This document shows positions 6,767 through 14,278 of a DNA stretch of 21,004 nt, piece by piece; positions within the stretch are counted from its first letter, which is position 1, and every line of letters starts with the position of its first letter. The DNA lies in assembly GCA_028065725.1 (NCBI GenBank), contig JAPTVL010000015.1, positions 1 to 21,004 on the forward strand, read 5' to 3'. Source of the DNA: Betaproteobacteria bacterium (GTDB lineage Bacteria; Pseudomonadota; Gammaproteobacteria; Burkholderiales; Rhodocyclaceae). The position numbers and the translations under genes were made by a program. The notes under the pieces are model-generated. The model did no database searches. It was not told the origin of the DNA and saw only the letters and a program-made list of their open reading frames with translations.

Positions 6767-9348
6767 GCCGAATTGCCCAGATCGTAAATGCCGCGAATCG
6801 TCTTCAATTTCGATTCCCAGGTGTATTTCGCCAGGCAGGTCTCTCTGGCCCGCTGACCCATGGTTCGATTGAGAGCGGTATCGCTCAGCAACGCAATGCA
6901 GTCCTGCGCGAACTCTTCAGAAGTTGCGGCAACGAAAATATTGAAGGGGCTCCGATAAGCCAGTCCTTGTGCGGCGATGGGGGATACGACGCAGGGAACG
7001 CCATAAATAGCATATTGGTTAACTTTTCCGCGAAACCCGGAGCCGCCCAGCGCCGGGGCAATGCCTATCCGCGCCTTGGCGATTTGCGGCGCGAGCGAGG
7101 GGACCTCACCAACAAATTCGACGGAAGCGTCACGATAGCGCGAAAATGGCGTCAGATCTCCACGGCCGACCACGCTGAGAACATACCCCGGCACTTGAGC
7201 CTTGATACGTGGATGAACGTGATCGAGATACCATCGTAGCGCGAGGATGTTCGTTTCGGAGCCGAAGTAGGCAAGGTAAATTATTCTATTTTCTTTCGCC
7301 CCTGGATCTGCCGTCTGCCAGCCATCGGCCAGGGCATCGGAGAATTCAAGCCCGGAGATACCGGTCTCTAGGAATTGGACTTTTTTTAAGCCCGTAATTG
7401 TGCGCAGAAATGCAGCATCAGTCCTGGAAACGCAGACCACCTCATCGGCTTTGAAACTGAAAATAACTTCCTCCGCCGCCAGCTTGATGTTCCTGGCCAC
7501 CCGCCTCAGGCTGAACTTCCTTCCTTCCGTGAAGAGGGACTTCAAGTCGATATACAGAGCCTTGGATTGCGACTCCATGGGAGTGAAAATGATTTTCTTA
7601 CCCAACTGCCGGAATCCTTCCAACTGAAAGGCCGATTGGTGAAACTGGAGATCGACTACGTCATACCGAGGCGGTCTTTCCTGCAGCGCCAGCAAGCCAT
7701 TGGGGGTGAGTTCTTCGGATGGGGAGTAGTAAACCTTGTCGAAAATCCTCTCGACGTCTTCCGCAGTCCAGTCTATGCCGGGGCGACGATGCGTGTAGAT
7801 ATCAAGTTGGACATCGGGGTATCTGGACTTGATCAAGGAATAAATATCCAGAATTCGCAGGCCGCCGCCATGCGCCCGCGTCGGGCAGTAGTGACTGACC
7901 AGGAGAATCCTTTTTCTTGGCGTTTCTTTAGCTTGGGCGGTAATCGGCATTGAGGAGAGGTAACTCACGGCAACTCCTGAGATGTCGGCGGTCGATTTCG
8001 CTTGCTGTCGAGATTGCTGCGTCGGGATAAAAGCATCGGCAAAACGTTTGAAGGATAGCCCTACTGTTTTCCACTCGCCCCGCAAAATACGTCCGACCAA
8101 ACGCAGTACCCTGGTCGCCCTCCAGGACCGCGAACCTAGTATCTGATGGATTTGGTTCTGTTGCTCCGCCACAGACTGCTGCAGGCTTTGCGAAATATTT
8201 ATTTGGGCGGACAGCGCCGTCCCAAGCTCGGCTGCGGCGTGATTTAGGCCGGCGATCTGTTCGTCCCGCTCCGAAGCAGCGCTATTCAGCGTTACGATCT
8301 GCCCATCGCGTTCGGCGACGGTCCGGTTCAGGCTGGCGATCTGTTCGTCCCGCTCCGAAGCAGCGCTATTCAGCGTTACGATCTGCCCATCGCGTTCGGC
8401 GACGGTCCGGTTCAGGCCGGCGATCTGGGCTTCATACTCGGTGGCATCGTCCTTGAGACTTGAAACATGACCTTCTAAAATCATCATGTAGCGCTTGGCC
8501 GGGGCGATGTCATCGAGGTGCCCGGCCAACTGGACAAACAGCGTCTGCACCGCTGGAGAGTCGATGGGCAATTCATCCCTGGCCAGGCGCCTCAAAATGC
8601 CATAAGCTTCGATGACGCCTTTGGGAACAGTGGGATCGAGGTGCAAATCCTCAGGTTGAAAGCGGGTGTGCTGTAATGCCGTATCCAGGAAATTTTCCCT
8701 GTATTCTTCCAGTTCGCTGGCGTTCAGCGTCGACGGCAAACCGAGACGATCTGCGATGCGCAGCAGTTGAGCCTCCGGTTGTTCCATCATCAGATCATAG
8801 TCGACCACGATGCGAGGGCGTTCTCCGCTTTCGAGTACGCTCGGCACCATGTGCTCCAGCCACAAGTAATGGCTTTTCCCCGCCTCAAAGCCATCCCGCT
8901 GGTTGAGGGACCGCGCAACACTCATGGGGTGCCGAACGGCAATGATGTATCCCACATCGAGCCCGAGATGATCGAAAACCCTATTCCAAAAGGGCAGCAA
9001 CCGGGAAATGCGGGGATCTTTGAGACCCCAAACGGGAACCCCACGCATTTTTTCGCGTAGCAGCTCAACGGCGCGCAACCTGAGTGACCAGAGGTTCTCT
9101 GCAGTCAACTCCGAGGGCGTAATCGAAGGGTTGCTATGCCAGTCGCGCCCTATGGAATTGAGGATCTCGATATTCAATGCATTTAAATCAAGATCCTCCC
9201 AAAAGCCCTTCGCATTGTTTCCCGGAATTCCAGGCGCGATACGATCCCCAAGGTCCACACCCAAAACCTTGAGGCCCCGGGTTATGGCGCTGGTTCCACT
9301 CCTGTGCATGCCGAGCACAGCGATGATTTTCTGCTTCTTTTGATTCAT
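6763..9348 (-). CDS. fusion protein: sulfotransferase domain, coiled coil, family 4-type glycosyltransferase
   Basis: The 861-residue protein has three parts. Residues 5-260 look like a sulfotransferase-family domain, with the 5'-phosphosulfate loop G-M-H-R-S-G-T-S (13-20), K-D-P-R (110-113) and the 3'-phosphate motif I-I-A-V-R-H-P-M-S-V-A-R-S-L (135-148). Residues 290-405 form a coiled coil with 14-residue repeats (I-x-x-L-N-x4-E-R-D-x-Q). It ends in G-S-R-S-W-R-A-T-R-V-L-R-L (405-417), a segment often seen after such coils in glycosyltransferases. Residues 479-861 resemble a GT-B (GT4) enzyme, with an N-terminal H-G-G-G-L-R motif (493-498) and G-S-G-F-R-G-K-V-N-Q-Y (769-779). One chain could thus add a sugar and sulfate the glycan. 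cysC, 63 bases upstream, would supply PAPS. The sulfotransferase-like part could also be inactive or act on another group; relatives are often annotated from motifs only. Confidence 0.85.
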   Translation of the reverse strand: MNQKKQKIIAVLGMHRSGTSAITRGLKVLGVDLGDRIAPGIPGNNAKGFWEDLDLNALNIEILNSIGRDWHSNPSITPSELTAENLWSLRLRAVELLREKMRGVPVWGLKDPRISRLLPFWNRVFDHLGLDVGYIIAVRHPMSVARSLNQRDGFEAGKSHYLWLEHMVPSVLESGERPRIVVDYDLMMEQPEAQLLRIADRLGLPSTLNASELEEYRENFLDTALQHTRFQPEDLHLDPTVPKGVIEAYGILRRLARDELPIDSPAVQTLFVQLAGHLDDIAPAKRYMMILEGHVSSLKDDATEYEAQIAGLNRTVAERDGQIVTLNSAASERDEQIASLNRTVAERDGQIVTLNSAASERDEQIAGLNHAAAELGTALSAQINISQSLQQSVAEQQNQIHQILGSRSWRATRVLRLVGRILRGEWKTVGLSFKRFADAFIPTQQSRQQAKSTADISGVAVSYLSSMPITAQAKETPRKRILLVSHYCPTRAHGGGLRILDIYSLIKSRYPDVQLDIYTHRRPGIDWTAEDVERIFDKVYYSPSEELTPNGLLALQERPPRYDVVDLQFHQSAFQLEGFRQLGKKIIFTPMESQSKALYIDLKSLFTEGRKFSLRRVARNIKLAAEEVIFSFKADEVVCVSRTDAAFLRTITGLKKVQFLETGISGLEFSDALADGWQTADPGAKENRIIYLAYFGSETNILALRWYLDHVHPRIKAQVPGYVLSVVGRGDLTPFSRYRDASVEFVGEVPSLAPQIAKARIGIAPALGGSGFRGKVNQYAIYGVPCVVSPIAAQGLAYRSPFNIFVAATSEEFAQDCIALLSDTALNRTMGQRARETCLAKYTWESKLKTIRGIYDLGNSA
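8251..8418. repeat. two tandem 84-bp units in the coiled-coil coding region
   Basis: Positions 8251-8334 and 8335-8418 match at 83 of 84 bases, differing only at the last base. A third copy starts at 8419 but matches for only about 9 bases. Each unit encodes 28 residues, which is exactly four heptads, so the duplication lengthens the coil without breaking its register. It covers residues 311-366 of the fusion protein. Confidence 0.97.
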
Positions 9349-9411
9349 TACATGACGACCTTCTTACTGCCGGCAAAGCACGGCTTGCGTTGCATACTCA
9401 TCGCGATAATG

Positions 9412-10056
9412 TTAGGCAAAGTTTTCTCTAGCGCAAGTGGCTACGGCGATCCTGTCGATCAACACTGACAGCACCTTCTGCGCACACACCTGGAGGCTAT
9501 CGTCGGAGGTGTCGATTGCCATGGCGGGCGAATCGGGCGGCTCGTAGGGCGCGCCAACTCCGGTAAACCCCTTTATCTCACCCGCTCGTGCCCGCCGGTA
9601 CATGCCTTTGGGATCTCGCGTCTCGCAGATTTCCAGCGGCGTGCTGACGTGGATCTCGAAAAACCGGTCGGATCCGATGATGTCCTGCGCGAGTCGCCTG
9701 TCCTCGCGGTAGGGCGAGATGAAGGCGGTGATGACGATCAGGCCGGCGTCGTTCATCAGGCGCGCGACTTCGGCGATGCGCCGGATGTTCTCGGTCCGGT
9801 CCTCGTGAGAGAAGCCCAGGTTTTTGTTCAGGCCGTGGCGGACGTTGTCGCCGTCGAGCACGTAACAGGCGCGGCCAAGATCCACCAGCAGGCGTTCCAG
9901 GGCGAAGGCCAGGGTCGATTTACCCGACGCGCTGAGGCCGGTGAGCCAGAGCGTGATCGGCGCTTGGCCGAGCAGGCGACTGCGATCCTCGGCATGGACC
10001 TGGCCGCCGTGCCAGACGACTTCGACGGTTGTCTGCTTCGGCAACTCAGAGGACAT
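9412..10056 (-). CDS. cysC: adenylylsulfate (APS) kinase
   Basis: CysC phosphorylates adenylyl sulfate to PAPS, the donor used by sulfotransferases. The 214-residue protein has the P-loop G-L-S-A-S-G-K-S-T (40-48), D-G-D-N-V-R-H-G-L-N (68-77), F-I-S-P-Y-R-E-D-R (112-120) and the K-G-F-T-G-V-G-A-P-Y-E lid segment (162-172), all diagnostic. I start at ATG 10056-10054, with AAGGA 7 bases upstream, rather than the in-frame TTG two codons earlier. The gene overlaps the 3' end of wzm by 11 bases. No ATP sulfurylase (cysD/cysN) is visible, so APS must come from elsewhere. Its place directly before the sulfotransferase fusion suggests a dedicated PAPS supply for glycan sulfation. Confidence 0.95.
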   Translation of the reverse strand: MSSELPKQTTVEVVWHGGQVHAEDRSRLLGQAPITLWLTGLSASGKSTLAFALERLLVDLGRACYVLDGDNVRHGLNKNLGFSHEDRTENIRRIAEVARLMNDAGLIVITAFISPYREDRRLAQDIIGSDRFFEIHVSTPLEICETRDPKGMYRRARAGEIKGFTGVGAPYEPPDSPAMAIDTSDDSLQVCAQKVLSVLIDRIAVATCARENFA

Positions 10057-10873
10057 CGGCAAATCCTTTCCGGGTTTTCTGGAACCACCAGAACCCCAAC
10101 CAGGCGATGAGCAGGCTGATGGCGCAATAGATCGCCAGTCCCGACCAATCAGGCAGATTTTCCCGGACCAGCACTTGCCTCGCCTGCTCGATGATGAAGG
10201 TGAGCGGATTGATCTGCATCCAGGGCCGGTATTTCTCCGGCAAGGCCGTTATCGGATAGAAAACCGGCGCCAGATACATGAGCACCGTGGTGAATATTCC
10301 CGTGGTCTGGGCGATGTCGCGCATGAACACTCCGGTCGCCGCCAGAAACCAGGAAAAGCCCATGGTGACGAACACCAGAGGCAGAACGACCACGGGCAGC
10401 AGCAAAGCGGTCCAGGGGAGGCTGTGGCTCAGGATCAACTGGGCCGTGAGCAAGGCGATCACGCTGACGCCCGAATGGAACAGCGTCGAGCCCATGGCTA
10501 CCCAGGGCAGAACTTCCAGCGGAAAGACGACCTTCTTGACGTAATTGACGTTGCCCAGGATCAGCGCCGGTGCGCGATTGATGCACTCGGCGAACAAGCC
10601 ATGCACGATCATGCCGACGAACAGCATGATCGTAAACACCGCCTTGCTCTCGCTGCCGGTTCCCCAACGCGGCTTGAACACGGTCGAGAAGACGAAGGTA
10701 TAGACGGAGAGCAGAAGCAAGGGATTGAAGAACGACCAAGCCAGCCCCATCACCGAACCGCGATAGCGCCCGACCACCTCCCGCTGACTCATCTGCAGGA
10801 TCAGCCGGCGGTTGCGCCAGAAGCTAGCGAGCATTGCCGTCGGCGAAGCGAGGTGTTGTTGATGAGGGTCCAT
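10046..10873 (-). CDS. wzm: ABC transporter permease for polysaccharide export
   Basis: The 275-residue inner-membrane protein is of the ABC-2 type, with about six hydrophobic helices. The N-terminal amphipathic part contains R-E-V-V-G-R-Y-R-G-S-V-M-G (31-43) before the first membrane span, as in Wzm, KpsM and TagG permeases. The segment M-R-D-I-A-Q (close to residue 183) between later helices is also typical. It would carry an undecaprenyl-linked glycan across the inner membrane with the ATPase Wzt. Its expected partner is not adjacent: wzt lies 3.4 kb away on the opposite strand. A 136-base gap separates it from the protease gene upstream. I see no clear terminator or promoter there, and no strong ribosome binding site. 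Confidence 0.92.
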   Translation of the reverse strand: MDPHQQHLASPTAMLASFWRNRRLILQMSQREVVGRYRGSVMGLAWSFFNPLLLLSVYTFVFSTVFKPRWGTGSESKAVFTIMLFVGMIVHGLFAECINRAPALILGNVNYVKKVVFPLEVLPWVAMGSTLFHSGVSVIALLTAQLILSHSLPWTALLLPVVVLPLVFVTMGFSWFLAATGVFMRDIAQTTGIFTTVLMYLAPVFYPITALPEKYRPWMQINPLTFIIEQARQVLVRENLPDWSGLAIYCAISLLIAWLGFWWFQKTRKGFADVL

Positions 10874-11009
10874 TATTCAGTCGTTTCTGTGCCGCAGAAA
10901 ATCATGGCGCGGAGCCAAACCAGGCCAAAAACTGCATAGTTTACTTGCTCCGGGCGTTGCGCAGTGAGATTTCCGGGCAGAGTGGGCCGCAGCTCCAAGC
11001 TGTGCGCCG

Positions 11010-13676
11010 CTAATTCGTCGAACAGCTCATATTCGACCAATTCCCGCTGGCCGCGTCCTGAAGAATGTTCATCACCTTCAAGCCGGAAAAATCGCTCGTC
11101 AGCTTCATCCAGGATCGCCCAGCCCAGGGGGATGCACCCACTGCTGAAGCAAGTGTGTCCGCGTAGAACGTCGTAACGGACCTGGCGGGCAGGCTGGGAT
11201 ATAAAACCGTGGTCTTACCCAGAACATTGCCGTTCATATCAAAGAGGGTTCCGTACACGTTCCCCGGTGCTGCAGAGGTGTTGTAGAGACGAATGATGGG
11301 CTGGTCACTCGGGTTGCTTGCATCGGGGATATTGAATGCGTAACTATCCTCTGCGCAACTCATATCCATCAGCATGGCGGACTTGGTGAATGCCAGCACC
11401 TTCATACCCGGGACGTTTGAATTCATTTGCATCCAGGCTCTTCCCGTCCAGGTGTTCGCGCCGACCAGGCTGGCGATATCGTTCTGGTCAAGGACGAGGA
11501 CCGCGTGGGCGGCTATTCTGCCTAGTAGGGCATTTGCGCTACCGAGTGCGCTGCCATTTTCGCTGTAAAGGGTAGCCGTCACCGTGATTGGGCCGCCCGA
11601 AGTGTTGTAGATGCGCAGCGAAGCCGCAGTGGCTGGGTCGGCAGGCGGCGGGATGTTATAGGCATTGGCGCTGGTACCAGTCGAACCGCTGTCGCAACTG
11701 ACATCGACCAGCGTATTGGTACTGGAATCGCGCAAAGTATTCATGATTTTTAACCCGGGTAAGTCGCTGTATAAGCGCATCCAAGCCCGGCCGGTCCAAC
11801 CGGAAATTCCAAACGCGTGGGCGATGTCGGAAGAACTCAAGACAGCCACCGCTTTGGGCGCCAGGCTGGCCGCCAACGAAGCGTTTTGGGTGCCCAGTAT
11901 GTCACCGTTCTCGTCGAACAGCGTTCCGATTATCTCTAGAGCCGAATCCGAGGTGTTGTACAACCTGACATAAGCCTGCTCAGAGCTACCGGGGCTGGGT
12001 AAGTAGTAAGCGTACTGATCTTCCATGCAACTCATGTTGATGAGCAGGCCGGATCGAATCAGATTTTCAACTCTGAGGGTAGAGACATCCGGCTGAACGA
12101 CCATCCAGGCGCGCCCCGCCCAGTCGTTCACGCCGACCGCTGCAGCGAGGTCGCTGGCCGTGAAGACTTGGACGGAGTTGGCCTGCATCGAAGAGACCAG
12201 AAGACTGCTGGGGTTCCCAAGAATATTACCGCTTTGGTCGTAGAGCGTAATCCGCACTGCGCCGACGAGGTTCGACGTGTTGTAAATTCTGATGAAAGGC
12301 TGATCCGAATTGCTGGGCGAAGGGATATTGTAGGCATAGACAGGCTGGCCGGCGGGCACGGAAACGGTGCTGGTCGCGGTTAGGCCGAGCGCCAAGGGCA
12401 AGCTGAGGCGGGGTTTGATGAGACCGTTACGATTGTCGGTCACCGGCACCCCCGTGGTCAGACGCGCCACGGTTTGATCCAGCGTCTCCGTCGGATATGC
12501 GGCGCGCAGCACCGCCACCGCACCTGCGACGTGAGGTGCGGCTTGCGAGGTGCCGCTCATGGTCGAACCCGCCGCGGTGATCTGGGAGCCGGGTGCGAGC
12601 ATGGTGAGGAAGGATGCGCTGTCGGAAAAACAAGTGACCTCGTCGGCGGCCGAGACATCCGTGCAAGGGACCGATGGAAAGGATACCGTCCCGAACGCCG
12701 AATCATAGACTGCGCCGGCCGATATCACCCCGCTCGTTGCGGCGGGGGACGACAGGGCATCGGTATAGCCGTCGTTGCCGGCCGAGGCGATCGTCAATAT
12801 GCCCGCGGCGCGGGCGGCATCGACCAGGCTGTTGTACGGGCCGTTGGTCTCCGGCGTGGTGTACTGGCCGCTGCCCAGGCTCAGGTTCATTGCGACGATG
12901 TTGTAGGCGGACTTGTTGGCGATCGCCCAGTTGCCCGCATCGATGATGTCGCTGCTCATCGCCGTGTGCGTGGCGTTGTCGAAGACATCCAGCGCCGCGA
13001 TCTTGGCACCGGGTGCGACGGCGGCCACGATGGCGGCGACGTTGGTGCCGTGGCCGTCGGGATCCAGGGAAATCGGGTTTGACTCGAAGTGTTGGAAGGC
13101 CGCCACCCTGCAGCTGGCCGGCACACCGGGGGAAGTGCAGGAACCGAACGCAGGAAGCGTGTAATTCACGCCGGTGTCGATCACCGCCACGGTCGTACCC
13201 GTCCCGAGGTCGCCGTTTGCGGCGGCCTGGGGCTGGCCGATCAGCGGCAGACTCTCGGTCAGCGTCATATGCTCGACCCGGTCCCGGTAGACCCTCGCGA
13301 CCCCAGGGTTGGCGAGCAAACGGTCGAGCGCCTGCCGGCTGCGGATACGGACGAAGAGCATCGGCAGGTGGCTGTATGGCTTGAGCACCTCAGCGTCTTG
13401 CGTGGCAATGGATGACAGGGTCTGCCGCTTCATATCGGCGTAGCGGGCGACCTTTCGCTCGATGCCTTCTCGGGTGGCCGATCGCAGGGGTTGGCCGGAG
13501 GCTCCCGCCGGGTCATTGAAAACCACGATCAAGTTCTGTGGCTGTCCGGCGGCCAAGCGCTGCAACACCCGCGGTGACGCCTTTGCGGAAATATCAATTG
13601 AAGTTTGAGCGGAAGCGGCCGGGAGTTGGAGGGTGCAGACGAGTGTCAGTATGAACGCCAGTCGCAGATGTTTCAT
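11010..13676 (-). CDS. secreted subtilisin-like serine protease with four C-terminal repeats
   Basis: This 888-residue protein starts with a Sec signal peptide (1-23, ending A-A-S-A-Q). An I9-type propeptide follows at about 34-137 and an S8 catalytic domain at about 155-425. The triad is D167 (V-I-D-T-G), H209 (D-G-H-G-T) and S377 (S-G-T-S-Q-A-A-P-H-V-A-G), with the oxyanion Asn at N301 (A-S-A-G-N-D-G). The tail (446-885) holds four repeats of about 108-116 residues. Each opens near Y-A-Y-N-I-P, contains I-R-I-Y-N-T-S and G-R-A-W-M, and ends in a Cys (C550, C661, C774, C885). They look like beta-sandwich modules, perhaps for substrate or surface binding. The ATG overlaps the stop of the I9 gene as ATGA. 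Its target is unknown, and it has no recognised role in polysaccharide synthesis. Confidence 0.95.
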   Translation of the reverse strand: MKHLRLAFILTLVCTLQLPAASAQTSIDISAKASPRVLQRLAAGQPQNLIVVFNDPAGASGQPLRSATREGIERKVARYADMKRQTLSSIATQDAEVLKPYSHLPMLFVRIRSRQALDRLLANPGVARVYRDRVEHMTLTESLPLIGQPQAAANGDLGTGTTVAVIDTGVNYTLPAFGSCTSPGVPASCRVAAFQHFESNPISLDPDGHGTNVAAIVAAVAPGAKIAALDVFDNATHTAMSSDIIDAGNWAIANKSAYNIVAMNLSLGSGQYTTPETNGPYNSLVDAARAAGILTIASAGNDGYTDALSSPAATSGVISAGAVYDSAFGTVSFPSVPCTDVSAADEVTCFSDSASFLTMLAPGSQITAAGSTMSGTSQAAPHVAGAVAVLRAAYPTETLDQTVARLTTGVPVTDNRNGLIKPRLSLPLALGLTATSTVSVPAGQPVYAYNIPSPSNSDQPFIRIYNTSNLVGAVRITLYDQSGNILGNPSSLLVSSMQANSVQVFTASDLAAAVGVNDWAGRAWMVVQPDVSTLRVENLIRSGLLINMSCMEDQYAYYLPSPGSSEQAYVRLYNTSDSALEIIGTLFDENGDILGTQNASLAASLAPKAVAVLSSSDIAHAFGISGWTGRAWMRLYSDLPGLKIMNTLRDSSTNTLVDVSCDSGSTGTSANAYNIPPPADPATAASLRIYNTSGGPITVTATLYSENGSALGSANALLGRIAAHAVLVLDQNDIASLVGANTWTGRAWMQMNSNVPGMKVLAFTKSAMLMDMSCAEDSYAFNIPDASNPSDQPIIRLYNTSAAPGNVYGTLFDMNGNVLGKTTVLYPSLPARSVTTFYADTLASAVGASPWAGRSWMKLTSDFSGLKVMNILQDAASGNWSNMSCSTN

Positions 13677-14026
13677 TGCGCCGGTATCCCGGTCATCGGC
13701 GCTTCCTTCCGATCTACGTATGCGCGCAACACCGACGGCTGCGCCAGCAGCCTTTGCAGGGCTCGGGTAGTGCGGAACCGGAGATACATCATGGGCAGCG
13801 CGCCATAGTCCTTGAGAACTTCAGCTTCTCCCTCAGGTAGTGCGGACAGCGCGTTAGCTTTCGCTGCGCTGGCGTCGAACTGGATTAGCAATGACTGCGG
13901 CTCGCCTCTCGCTAGCTTCACCCAGACCTCCTGGGGCGCCTTGCTCTGGACGGTCAAATCGGCACATGCCGCCACGCCCAGGCAGCACAGGAACAAAATC
14001 GAGAATGAACCCCGCAATACTCCCAT
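13673..14026 (-). CDS. free-standing subtilisin-propeptide-like (inhibitor I9) protein, possible lipoprotein
   Basis: The 117-residue protein resembles the propeptide of the subtilase encoded next to it. E-P-Q-S-L-L-I-Q-F-D pairs with Q-P-Q-N-L-I-V-V-F-N. E-V-L-K-D-Y-G-A-L-P-M-M-Y-L-R-F-R pairs with E-V-L-K-P-Y-S-H-L-P-M-L-F-V-R-I-R. A-L-Q-R-L-L-A-Q-P-S-V pairs with A-L-D-R-L-L-A-N-P-G-V. It ends a few residues past where a propeptide would be cut, and no catalytic domain follows. Compared with the propeptide it lacks roughly 25 residues between the first two blocks. The N-terminus is a signal sequence ending V-A-A-C, which fits a lipobox; cleavage after A-C-A is also possible. ATG 14026-14024 puts the signal peptide at the start, while ATG 14047 (7 codons earlier) is an alternative. 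It could inhibit the protease or help it fold in trans. Confidence 0.82.
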   Translation of the reverse strand: MGVLRGSFSILFLCCLGVAACADLTVQSKAPQEVWVKLARGEPQSLLIQFDASAAKANALSALPEGEAEVLKDYGALPMMYLRFRTTRALQRLLAQPSVLRAYVDRKEAPMTGIPAQ

Positions 14027-14087
14027 CGGCTTTTCTGCTTCACGCATGCGTTTTTAGATACGACGAAAGTTAAATCGCCGAGCGCTT

Positions 14088-14093
14088 ATTATA
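14088..14093 (-). promoter_or_regulatory. candidate -10 box for the I9-subtilase operon
   Basis: TATAAT read on the minus strand is a perfect sigma-70 -10 hexamer, in an AT-richer patch upstream of the I9 gene. The -35 side is poor, so an activator or an extended context may be needed. The position suits transcription of the I9 gene, the subtilase and possibly wzm and genes beyond. Confidence 0.45.
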
Positions 14094-14104
14094 AGAGTGT
14101 CGCG

Positions 14105-14119
14105 CCAATCTAAAATTGG
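14105..14119. promoter_or_regulatory. inverted repeat CCAAT-N5-ATTGG (possible operator)
   Basis: Perfect 5-base arms (14105-14109 and 14115-14119) flank a 5-base spacer. They cover the place where the -35 box of the TATAAT promoter would lie, which suits binding by a dimeric regulator. The arms are short enough to occur by chance. Confidence 0.3.
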
Positions 14120-14265
14120 AGACCGACAAGTCTTAGCTGTAAACAATACCGATCCGGAGCGTCGTGTAGAATCTTCAGGGCCGAGCATGCGGGGCCGGCG
14201 CATCATGCCCGAACCAATGCAACGCGCATTTGTCCTTGCCCTCACCACTGTCTTCCATAAACACT

Positions 14266-14271
14266 TAGAAT
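14266..14271 (+). promoter_or_regulatory. candidate -10 box directly before wzt (possible leaderless start)
   Basis: TAGAAT ends 7 bases before the wzt ATG. Transcription from it would begin at or next to the start codon. This agrees with the lack of a Shine-Dalgarno sequence before wzt. No matching -35 hexamer is seen at 16-18 bases, so the call is weak. Confidence 0.25.
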
Positions 14272-14278
14272 TTCGCCA

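Larger units (their letters stand above)
14048..14278. promoter_or_regulatory. divergent spacer between the I9 gene and wzt
   Basis: This 231-base spacer is the only divergent gap in the window and so the natural place for promoters. On the minus strand a perfect TATAAT lies at 14093-14088, 40-60 bases before the I9 start codons; no good -35 box matches it (TTTTAG at 16 bases is weak). On the plus strand TAGAAT (14266-14271) lies 7 bases before the wzt ATG. A small inverted repeat overlaps the minus-strand -35 region. No gene or RNA is recognised here. Confidence 0.5.

Noticed and set aside
8251..8418. Repeat as a CRISPR or mobile element
   Set aside because: The units abut without spacers and stay in frame inside a coiled coil.
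9941..10939. 332-codon plus-strand frame across cysC and wzm
   Set aside because: It crosses two well-supported minus-strand genes; its composition is rich in Gln, Arg and His, as expected for a shadow frame.
10874..11009. Terminator or promoter between the subtilase and wzm
   Set aside because: Only a tiny AGCT-TGG-AGCT pairing after the stop, with no T-run, and no convincing -35/-10 pair were seen.
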